Made by a program: the position numbers and the translations under genes. A stretch of 64,000 bases of DNA. Origin: Streptomyces griseus. Lineage in GTDB: Bacteria > Actinomycetota > Actinomycetes > Streptomycetales > Streptomycetaceae. The stretch spans positions 1 through 64,000 of the forward strand of contig NZ_UAVD01000024.1 in the NCBI RefSeq assembly GCF_900460065.1, in the 5' to 3' direction. Below the pieces are notes generated by a model. That model was not told the origin of the DNA. It did no database searches and worked only from the letters and a program-made list of their open reading frames with translations. How positions within the stretch are numbered: the stretch's first letter is position 1; every line of letters begins with the position of its first letter. Shown one piece after another: positions 35,893-42,699 of the stretch.

Positions 35893-36052
35893 GGGCCTCT
35901 CGTGTGGATCAGGCCGGATCAGGGAGCGGGGTCTGGCGCCGTGCGTCGCAGGGCGGAGGAGGGAGTCATGGCGGAGCCGTGGTGAGTGACGACAACGCGG
36001 CGAGGTGCGGCACCGGGGCACGCGTGCCCGCCCTGGTCCACACGAGAGGCCC
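35893..36052 (-). promoter_or_regulatory. Intercistronic inverted-repeat element between cysD and cysN
   Basis: Two 16-bp perfect complements, GGGCCTCTCGTGTGGA at 35893-35908 and TCCACACGAGAGGCCC at 36037-36052, enclose 128 bp and fill the whole gap from the cysD stop (36053) to two bases before the cysN ATG. In the minus-strand mRNA the first arm follows the cysD stop directly and the second contains the cysN ribosome binding site (GAGAGG). Pairing would close a large loop and hide that site. The loop also has a 14-bp palindrome GGGCACGCGTGCCC at 36016-36029. Confidence 0.75.
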
Positions 36053-36991
36053 TCAGAAGTACCCCTCGCGCTTGCGGTCTTCCATCGCGGCCTCGGACAT
36101 CTTGTCGTCGGCGCGGGTCGCGCCCCGCTCGGTGAGCCGGGAGGCGGCGATCTCGGTGATCACGGCGTCCAGCGTGGTGGCGTCGGAGTCGACGGCCCCG
36201 GTGCAGGACATGTCGCCGACCGTGCGGTAGCGCACCAGCCGGGTCTCGGTGGCCTCGTGCTCCTTCGGCCCGCCCCAGTGCCCCGCCGTCAGCCACATGC
36301 CGTTGCGGTTGAACACCTCGCGCTCATGGGCGAAGTAGATCTCCGGCAGTTCGATGGACTCGCGCTCGATGTACTGCCAGACGTCCAGCTCGGTCCAGTT
36401 GGAGATCGGGAAGACCCGGACGTGCTCGCCGGGGGCGTGCCGGCCGTTGTAGAGGTTCCACAGCTCGGGCCGCTGGCGGCGCGGGTCCCACTGGGAGAAC
36501 TCGTCGCGCAGCGAGAAGACCCGTTCCTTGGCGCGCGCCTTCTCCTCGTCGCGCCGCCCGCCGCCGAACACCGCGTCGAAGCGGTGCTGCTGGATCGCCT
36601 CGGTCAGGGGCACGGTCTGGAGCGGGTTGCGGGTGCCGTCGGGGCGCTCGCGGAGCTTCCCGGCGTCGATGTACTCCTGCACGGAGGCGACGTGCAGCCG
36701 CAGTCCGTGCTTCTTGACCGTACGGTCGCGGTAGTCGAGGACCTCGGGGAAGTTGTGCCCGGTGTCCACGTGCAGCAGCGTGAACGGCACCGGCGCGGGC
36801 GCGAACGCCTTGAGCGCCAGGTGCAGCATCACGATGGAGTCCTTGCCGCCGGAGAACAGGATCACCGGCCGCTCGAACTCACCCGCCACCTCGCGGAAGA
36901 TGTGGACCGCCTCGGACTCCAGGGAGTCCAGGTGGCTGAGCGCGTACGGGTTCGCCGTGCCCTCGGACACGGTGGTGGTGACGGCACTCAC
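36053..36991 (-). CDS. cysD: Sulfate adenylyltransferase small subunit
   Basis: 312 residues with a GTG start that overlaps the cysC stop (GTGA). It carries the PP-loop FSGGKDSIVMLHLAL (about 45-60) that binds ATP, and the GGGRRDEEKARAKERVFSLRD block (about 140-160) typical of CysD. It catalyses adenylyl transfer to sulfate in complex with CysN. The C-terminus ends RKREGYF, the family ending. Confidence 0.96.
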   Translation of the reverse strand: MSAVTTTVSEGTANPYALSHLDSLESEAVHIFREVAGEFERPVILFSGGKDSIVMLHLALKAFAPAPVPFTLLHVDTGHNFPEVLDYRDRTVKKHGLRLHVASVQEYIDAGKLRERPDGTRNPLQTVPLTEAIQQHRFDAVFGGGRRDEEKARAKERVFSLRDEFSQWDPRRQRPELWNLYNGRHAPGEHVRVFPISNWTELDVWQYIERESIELPEIYFAHEREVFNRNGMWLTAGHWGGPKEHEATETRLVRYRTVGDMSCTGAVDSDATTLDAVITEIAASRLTERGATRADDKMSEAAMEDRKREGYF

Positions 36992-37533
36992 GCCAGGCCC
37001 CTCTCGGTGAGCAGCGCGTGGAGCGCCGCCGCTGACTCCTGCACGGTCTGCTGGTGCGACTCGATCCGCAGGTCCGGCGATTCGGGGGCCTCGTAGGGGT
37101 CGTCGACCCCGGTCAGCCCGCTGATCTCGCCCGCCGCCTGCTTGGCGTAAAGGCCCTTCACATCACGTACGGAGCACACCTCGACGGGGGTCGCGACGTG
37201 CACCTCCAGATAGGTGGTGGACTCGGCGGCGTGCCGCTTGCGGACGGCCTCGCGGCTGTCGGCGAACGGGGCGATGACGGGGACCAGCACTTTCACGCCG
37301 TTGGCGGCGAGGAGTTCGGCGACGAAGCCGATCCGGGCCACGTTGGTGTGCCGGTCCTCGCGGGAGAAGCCGAGGCCCGCCGAGAGGAACTCGCGGATCT
37401 CGTCGCCGTCGAGCACCTCCACCCTGTGGCCCTCGGTCCGCAGCCGGCCCGCCAGCTCGTACGCGATGGTGGTCTTGCCCGCGCTCGGCAGACCGGTCAG
37501 CCAGATCGTGGCTCCCGTCTCCGTCACGCTCAT
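36988..37533 (-). CDS. cysC: Adenylyl-sulfate kinase
   Basis: 181 residues from ATG 37533 (MSVTETGATIWLTG), chosen because CAGGAGAG lies upstream, whereas the in-frame ATG at 37557 has no ribosome binding site. Walker A is LTGLPSAGKTTIAYEL (about 12-27); the DGDEIREFLSAGLGFSREDRHTNVARIGF block binds APS. It phosphorylates APS to PAPS. Its presence beside a CysH of the iron-sulfur APS-reductase type means that PAPS may serve sulfotransferases or that both routes operate. Confidence 0.95.
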   Translation of the reverse strand: MSVTETGATIWLTGLPSAGKTTIAYELAGRLRTEGHRVEVLDGDEIREFLSAGLGFSREDRHTNVARIGFVAELLAANGVKVLVPVIAPFADSREAVRKRHAAESTTYLEVHVATPVEVCSVRDVKGLYAKQAAGEISGLTGVDDPYEAPESPDLRIESHQQTVQESAAALHALLTERGLA

Positions 37534-37556
37534 CGAACTCTCCTGATCAGTCGTCA

Positions 37557-38273
37557 TCAGCCGTGCAGCCCGCATTCGGTCTTGCCCCGGCCGGCCCAGC
37601 GGCCGGCCCGTGCGTCCTCGCCCTCCAGCACCCGGCGGGTGCAGGGCGCGCAGCCGACGGAGGCGTAGCCGTCCATCAGCAGCGGGTTGGTGAGCACGCC
37701 GTGCTCGGCGACGTAGGCGTCCACGTCGTCCTGGGTCCAGCGGGCGATGGGGGAGACCTTCACCTTGCGGCGCTTGGCGTCCCAGCCGACGACCGGGGTG
37801 TTCGCCCGGGTCGGCGACTCGTCACGGCGCAGCCCCGTCGCCCACGCGGCGTACGCGGTCAGGCCGTCCTCCAACGGCTTGACCTTGCGCAGCGCGCAGC
37901 ACAGGTCGGGGTTCCGGTCGTGCAGCTTCTCGCCGTGCTCGGCGTCCTGCTCGGCGACCGTCTGCCGGGGGGTGATCGTGATGACGTTGACGTCCATCAC
38001 CGCGTCCACCGCGTCCCGGGTCCCGATGGTCTCCGGGAAGTGGTAGCCGGTGTCCAGGAAGACCACGTCCACGCCCGGCATCACCCGCGACGCCAGGTGC
38101 GCGACCACGGCGTCCTCCATCGAGGAGGTGACGCAGAAACGCGGCCCGAAGGTGTCGGCAGCCCAGGCCAGGATCTCGGTGGCGGAGGCGTCCTCCAGCT
38201 CCCGTCCGGCCCGCTCGGCCAGCTCGCGGAGCTCCTCGTCGGTCAGCTCCCCGCTCAGCAGAGTGTCCGTCAT
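37557..38273 (-). CDS. cysH: APS/PAPS reductase with four-cysteine iron-sulfur motif
   Basis: 238 residues. It reduces activated sulfate to sulfite with thioredoxin. The sequence has the paired-Cys motif DLCCALRKVKPL (about 127) and VGCAPCTRR (about 205), the CC/CxxC set that binds a [4Fe-4S] cluster and marks APS-using assimilatory reductases, plus the C-terminal ECGLHG with the nucleophilic Cys. Its start codon overlaps the stop of the small zinc-ribbon gene (ATGA). Confidence 0.95.
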   Translation of the reverse strand: MTDTLLSGELTDEELRELAERAGRELEDASATEILAWAADTFGPRFCVTSSMEDAVVAHLASRVMPGVDVVFLDTGYHFPETIGTRDAVDAVMDVNVITITPRQTVAEQDAEHGEKLHDRNPDLCCALRKVKPLEDGLTAYAAWATGLRRDESPTRANTPVVGWDAKRRKVKVSPIARWTQDDVDAYVAEHGVLTNPLLMDGYASVGCAPCTRRVLEGEDARAGRWAGRGKTECGLHG

Positions 38274-38449
38274 ATCGCGTTCCCCTCACCGTCGTTGCGC
38301 CGCACGCCCCGGGTCAGCAGACCCAGGAACTTCAGCTGGAACGCACGGTTGCAGGAGGCACATTCCCAGGCGCCGTGACCGGTCTCGTTGGGACGCAGGT
38401 CCTCGTCGCCGCAGTACGGGCAGTGGAACGGGGCGGCTCGCTCGCTCAT
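38270..38449 (-). CDS. Small zinc-ribbon protein in sulfur operon
   Basis: 59 residues, easily missed because of its size. It starts MSERAAPFHCPYCGDEDLRP and has a second pair ECASCNRAFQLKF, a CxxC-CxxC zinc ribbon. It overlaps both neighbours by 4 bp (ATGA with the sulfite reductase stop and with the cysH start), so it is clearly translated as part of the operon. The tail LLTRGVRRNDG is basic. Similar small ORFs occur at this place in other Streptomyces sulfur operons as I recall. It may be a redox or metal-handling accessory, or an electron donor partner for the reductases; no function is proven. Confidence 0.88.
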   Translation of the reverse strand: MSERAAPFHCPYCGDEDLRPNETGHGAWECASCNRAFQLKFLGLLTRGVRRNDGEGNAI

Positions 38450-40143
38450 GACAGCGACTCCGCACTGGCGCGCGCCGCCCAGGTCGCGAAGCGCTCGCCG
38501 TCCGCGCGCTCCTCCTGGAAGCGGCCGAGCACCCGCTCGACGTAGTCCGGCAGTTCGGCCGAGGTGACCTTCAGGCCGCGGACCTTGCGGCCGAACCCGG
38601 CCTCCAGGCCGAGCGCCCCGCCGAGGTGCACCTGGTAGCCCTCCACCTGCTCGCCGTTCTCGTCCAGCATCAGCTGGCCCTTGAGACCGATGTCCGCGAC
38701 CTGGATACGGGCGCAGGCGTTCGGGCAGCCGTTGATGTTGATGGTGATGGGGTGGTCGAACTCCGGGATGCGGCGCTCCAGTTCGTCGATCAGGGAGGCG
38801 CCGCGCGCCTTCGTCTCGACGATCGCCAGCTTGCAGAACTCGATACCGGTGCAGGCCATCGTGCCGCGCCGGAACGGGGACGGGGTGACCTTCAGGTCCA
38901 GCGCCTCCAGACCGGCGACCAGGGAATCGACCTGCTCCTCGGCCACGTCCAGCACGATCATCTTCTGCTCGGCGGTGGTCCGCACCCGGCCGGAGCCGTG
39001 CGCCTCGGCGACCTCGGCGATCTTGGTGAGCGTGGAGCCGTCGACCCGGCCCACCCGCGCGGCGAAGCCGACGTAGAAGCGGCCGTCCTTCTGCCGGTGC
39101 ACCCCGAGGTGGTCGCGCCAGGTCTGGGCGGGCTGCTCGGGCGCGGGCCCGTCGACCAGTTTCCGCTTCAGGTACTCGTCCTCGAGGACCTGGCGGAACT
39201 TCTCCGGCCCCCAGTCCGCGACCAGGAACTTCAGCCGGGCGCGGGTGCGCAGCCGCCGGTAGCCGTAGTCGCGGAAGATCCCGATGACCCCGCCGTACAC
39301 GTCGGGCACCTCGTCCAACGGCACCCAGGCGCCGAGGCGCACCCCGAGCTTGGGGTTGGTGGAGAGGCCGCCGCCGACCCAGAGGTCGAAGCCGGGGCCG
39401 TGCTCCGGGTGGTTCACACCGACGAAGGCGATGTCGTTGATCTCGTGTGCCACGTCCAGGTGCGGGGAGCCGGAGACGGCGGACTTGAACTTGCGGGGCA
39501 GGTTGGAGAAGTCGGGGTTGCCGATGAACCGGCGCTGGATCTCGTCGATCGCGGGCGTGCCGTCGATGATCTCGTTCTCGGCGATGCCCGCGACGGGGGA
39601 GCCGAGGATCACGCGGGGCGTGTCACCGCAGGCCTCGGTGGTGGACAGGCCCACCTCTTCGAGCCGCCGCCAGATCTCCGGCACGTCCTCGATGCGGATC
39701 CAGTGGTACTGCACGTTCTGCCGGTCGGTGAGGTCCGCGGTGCCGCGCGCGAACTCCTGCGAGATCTCCCCGATCACCCGCAGCTGCCGCGTGGTCAGCC
39801 GGCCCCCGTCGATCCGGACCCGCAGCATGAAGAACTTGTCGTCCAGCTCCTCCGGCTCCAGCACGGCGGTCTTGCCGCCGTCGATGCCGGGCTTGCGCTG
39901 GGTGTACAGCCCCCACCAGCGCATGCGTCCACGCAGGTCGTTCGGGTCGATGGAGTCGAAGCCGCGCTTGGAGTAGATCGTCTCAATGCGTGTCCGTACG
40001 TTGAGACCGTCGTCGTCCTTCTTGAACTGCTCGTTCCCGTTCAGAGGGGTGTGGTGGCCCACGGCCCACTGACCCTCGCCACGGTGGCGTCCGGCCTTGC
40101 GGCGGGGCGTGGTGGTCGCAGGCTGTTCCGGGGTAGCGGCCAT
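38446..40143 (-). CDS. Sirohaem and [4Fe-4S] sulfite reductase
   Basis: 565 residues from ATG 40143 (MAATPEQPATT), which has AAGGACG upstream. It is the ferredoxin-dependent sulfite/nitrite reductase type: two tandem ferrite-reductase-like and haem-binding halves, with the cluster ligands CTGIEFCKLAIVETK (Cys about 428 and 434) and NINGCPNACARIQ (about 472 and 476). Parasulfite-site Arg/Lys residues lie in DLTDRQNVQYHWIR. The operon context with cysHCDN makes sulfite the substrate, so the name Sir/CysI fits. It produces sulfide for cysteine synthesis. Confidence 0.95.
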   Translation of the reverse strand: MAATPEQPATTTPRRKAGRHRGEGQWAVGHHTPLNGNEQFKKDDDGLNVRTRIETIYSKRGFDSIDPNDLRGRMRWWGLYTQRKPGIDGGKTAVLEPEELDDKFFMLRVRIDGGRLTTRQLRVIGEISQEFARGTADLTDRQNVQYHWIRIEDVPEIWRRLEEVGLSTTEACGDTPRVILGSPVAGIAENEIIDGTPAIDEIQRRFIGNPDFSNLPRKFKSAVSGSPHLDVAHEINDIAFVGVNHPEHGPGFDLWVGGGLSTNPKLGVRLGAWVPLDEVPDVYGGVIGIFRDYGYRRLRTRARLKFLVADWGPEKFRQVLEDEYLKRKLVDGPAPEQPAQTWRDHLGVHRQKDGRFYVGFAARVGRVDGSTLTKIAEVAEAHGSGRVRTTAEQKMIVLDVAEEQVDSLVAGLEALDLKVTPSPFRRGTMACTGIEFCKLAIVETKARGASLIDELERRIPEFDHPITININGCPNACARIQVADIGLKGQLMLDENGEQVEGYQVHLGGALGLEAGFGRKVRGLKVTSAELPDYVERVLGRFQEERADGERFATWAARASAESLS

Positions 40144-40258
40144 GACAATACGTCCTTCGGGACTGCGGGAGGGCGGCTCTGAGCGGCACACTCGCGCTGA
40201 GGCGCGGCGGTGCGCAGGGCAATTCAGAGGGAAGAGGAGTGCGGCGGTGCTGGGACTC

Positions 40259-40342
40259 TCAGCTCGCCGGACAGATGGCGCTGGACATGCGGCAGAGGTC
40301 GACGTGGCGTCGACTCACCAAGGCAATTCCAGTTCCAGACAT
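40259..40342 (-). CDS. Cys-containing leader peptide of the sulfur operon
   Basis: 27-residue ORF beginning MSGTGIALVSRRHVDLCRMS and ending SAICPAS. It contains the motif SRRHVDL-x-R-M-SSA-x-C, which I recognise from actinobacterial putative leader peptides upstream of sulfur-metabolism genes. It holds two Cys codons and ends 115 bp before the sulfite reductase ATG. Cys codons in a leader suggest ribosome-mediated attenuation by charged tRNA-Cys. No strong ribosome binding site is seen, so the exact start could be the downstream GTG at 40318. The rest of the 388-bp gap (40144-40531) holds the promoter region and the hairpin of the convergent-side gene. Confidence 0.8.
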   Translation of the reverse strand: MSGTGIALVSRRHVDLCRMSSAICPAS

Positions 40343-40485
40343 GACGGAAGCGTGTCACGCGCATCTCGGGGCAGTCCACCACTATCCGCTATGTGGACGG
40401 CTGGGTCTCGAACAGTGGGACGATGTGGCGCTGATCACGGAGTGTGCCACCGGCATTGCCGACAAAACGCCCACCCGGCAGCGGT

Positions 40486-40517
40486 GAGGGCGGTGGAGCG
40501 ACCGCTCCACCGCCCTC
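40486..40517 (-). terminator. Hairpin after the acetyltransferase gene
   Basis: Perfect 14-bp stem GAGGGCGGTGGAGC / GCTCCACCGCCCTC with a GACC loop, 14 bp past the acetyltransferase stop. It separates that gene from the sulfur operon promoter. Confidence 0.8.
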
Positions 40518-40531
40518 GAAGTCACGGGTGA

Positions 40532-41128
40532 TCAGGAGGCGTACGCCCCGGGCCACGGACCGGGCGTCGCCACGTCCGGCTCCACCTCGGTCTTCGTCTC
40601 GAAAAGCCGGAAGCCGCGCCGGAGATAGTTGTCCATCGCGTGCGGGCCGTCCTTCGAGCAGGTGTGCAGCCACACCCGCTTCGTCGCCGGCCGCTCCGGC
40701 CAGCGCTCCGCCAGGTCCCAGGCGCGCGCCACCCCGTAGCTGAGGAGGTGGCCGCCGATCCGCCGCCCCCGGAACGCCGGGATCAGCCCGAAGTACATGA
40801 TCTCGACCACGCCGTCGTCGTGCGGCTTCAACTCGACGTACCCGGCCGGCGTCCCCTTCTCGTACGCCACCCAGGTCTCCGCCCCGGGCCGCTCCAGGGC
40901 CTCCTGCCACTGGGCGTACGTCAGACCCAGCCGGTCGGTCCAGTGGATGTCGCCGCCCACGGCGGAGTAGAGGAACCGGCTGAACTCCGGCAGCACCACC
41001 TCGGAACGGACGATGCGCAGATCCCCCTCCGGTACGGCGGCGGGCCGCAGATCGTCGGGCGAGGTCTGCTCCAGCGACCAGACGGTCACCTCGGCGGTCG
41101 GGGCTGCGGGCTGCGGGGTATCGCTCAT
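40532..41128 (-). CDS. GNAT family N-acetyltransferase
   Basis: 198 residues. The acetyl-CoA pyrophosphate loop is IPAFRGRRIGGHLLSYGVARA (R/Q-x-x-G-x-G/A type, about 120-135), preceded by the beta-4 strand VVEIMYFGL and followed by VWLHTCSKDGPHAMDNYLRRGFRLF, the motif B region. An N-terminal extension of about 60 residues precedes the fold. Substrate unknown. It is transcribed toward the sulfur operon but closed by its own hairpin, so it is a separate unit. Confidence 0.9.
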   Translation of the reverse strand: MSDTPQPAAPTAEVTVWSLEQTSPDDLRPAAVPEGDLRIVRSEVVLPEFSRFLYSAVGGDIHWTDRLGLTYAQWQEALERPGAETWVAYEKGTPAGYVELKPHDDGVVEIMYFGLIPAFRGRRIGGHLLSYGVARAWDLAERWPERPATKRVWLHTCSKDGPHAMDNYLRRGFRLFETKTEVEPDVATPGPWPGAYAS

Positions 41129-41191
41129 GTCGGCCAGAGAACCATGCCGCCGGCCGCCCCCGCACGGCGGGCCCCCGCACGGCGGCCCCGG

Positions 41192-42487
41192 TCAGGCGGT
41201 CGTCGCCGCCCCGCGGGCCTCCGCCACCACGGGCGCACGGGAGTGCGGCAGCAGATCCGCGCGGTCCTCCGGGTGGATCACCTCCACCTCCACCCCGTCC
41301 CCGAAGCGGTACGGGCGGTGGGCCAGCACCTCCGCCAGCTGTCGCCGCAGCCGGGAGACCTCGGCCCGGACCGTCACCGTCCGGGTCCCGTCGCCGAAGA
41401 TGTCCCGGGCCAGCTCCGAGGCCGTCCGCCCCTGCGGGTGCACGGCCAGGGCGTACAACAGCTCCGCGTGACGCGGCGAGAGCCGCTGGGTGCGGTTCCC
41501 CAACGGCCCGGTCAGATGCACGGCGAGCGCCCGGGGACGGCTCAGGTCCAGCACCACCCGCCGCCGCGCCCCCTCCGTGCCGCCGTCGTCCACCTGCACC
41601 AGCCAGCCGCCCGGCAGCGGCTCGACCCGGCACATGCCGAGCGAGGGCAGCCACACCGGACCCGGCCCCAGCGACTTCGGCAGCGGCAGCCGGTCCACCG
41701 GAGGCATGCCGGTCACCGCCGCCAGCCGCCCGTGCACGTCCACCGCCAGCGCCCGTCCGCCGATCCGGCACAGTATCGGCGCGGCCACCGCGCGCAGCCG
41801 CTCGATCTCCGCCAGATGCCGGCCGCGGATCTCCCCCTCGGCGAGCCGGGCCACCGAGTCGACCAGGGCCAGCGTCGCGGGGTGGAACGTGGACGCCGGA
41901 CCGCTGATGTCCACGATCCCGATCAGCCGGCCGTCGCGCGGATCCCGCACCGGGGCCGCCGCACAGGTCCAGCCGTGCAGCGCCCGGATGAAGTGCTCGG
42001 CCGAGTGGACCTGGACGGGGACCCGGGCGGCCAGCGCCGTCCCGATCGCGTTCGTCCCGGTCGCCCCCTCGGCCCAGTCCGCCCCTTCCTCCAGGCAGAT
42101 GGCGTGGGCCCGGCGCAGCACCCCCGTGTGCCCCTGCCGCCACAGCACCCGGCCCTCGGTGTCGGTCACCACCAGGATCTGCTGCGCGGCATCGGCTATC
42201 GAGGCCAGCCCCGCCCGCAGCAACGGCATCAGCTCGCCGAGCGCCGTGCTGTGGCGGCGGTGCTCGATCTCGTCCGCCCGCAGCAACGCGCTCTCCGGCG
42301 ACTGGTCGGGGTCGATGCCGCTGCGCGCCACCCGGTCCCAGGAGGCGTCGATCTCCGCCCGGGGCGCGACCTCGGACCGGGCCCCCGCCAGCCGTGCCTC
42401 CCGCGCCCGGTGGAGGGACCGGGAAGCCTGGCCCCCCGCCCCCTGGCCCGTCACCCGCACCACCCTCGCCGTACCCGTGTCCGTCAT
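41192..42487 (-). CDS. AcoR-like GAF sensor with winged-helix DNA-binding domain
   Basis: 431 residues from ATG 42487 with GGGGAACGGGGA upstream. The N-terminal 80 residues (ASWDRVARSGIDPDQ, RADEIEHRRH) and the following GAF domain (about 95-240: ILVVTDTEGRVLWRQGHTGVLRRA, GTNAIGTALAARVPVQVHSAEHF) match the sensor half of AcoR-type regulators. The AAA+ and Fis domains of AcoR are missing; instead the C-terminus (SPRHAELLYALAVHPQGRTASELARDIFG, VTVRAEVSRLRRQLAEVL) is an OmpR/AfsR-like winged helix. It may regulate the AidB-like gene upstream or a distant target. Confidence 0.85.
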   Translation of the reverse strand: MTDTGTARVVRVTGQGAGGQASRSLHRAREARLAGARSEVAPRAEIDASWDRVARSGIDPDQSPESALLRADEIEHRRHSTALGELMPLLRAGLASIADAAQQILVVTDTEGRVLWRQGHTGVLRRAHAICLEEGADWAEGATGTNAIGTALAARVPVQVHSAEHFIRALHGWTCAAAPVRDPRDGRLIGIVDISGPASTFHPATLALVDSVARLAEGEIRGRHLAEIERLRAVAAPILCRIGGRALAVDVHGRLAAVTGMPPVDRLPLPKSLGPGPVWLPSLGMCRVEPLPGGWLVQVDDGGTEGARRRVVLDLSRPRALAVHLTGPLGNRTQRLSPRHAELLYALAVHPQGRTASELARDIFGDGTRTVTVRAEVSRLRRQLAEVLAHRPYRFGDGVEVEVIHPEDRADLLPHSRAPVVAEARGAATTA

Positions 42488-42699
42488 GGTCCCCGTTCCC
42501 CCCGAACGCTTCCCCGCCCGGCCCGTCCCGCCGGTCACCCGGCCGGACCGCCGATCGGTCCGTACCATGGTTGCAACCCTCTGCAACTCTGGCGAGGTCC
42601 CCCGGCTCCGTACAAGAGTGACAGAACACCGTGCGCCGGGCCTGTCCCGGTCGCCCGGTGTCGCACAAGCGTGGAGGGTGGTGCCGTGTCGGCGCAGCA

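Noticed and set aside
35893..36052. IS or MITE as the sole explanation of the cysD-cysN inverted repeat
   Set aside because: No target duplication or transposase relic is seen, and the arms coincide precisely with stop codon and ribosome binding site. Kept as a regulatory candidate, with the mobile option noted.
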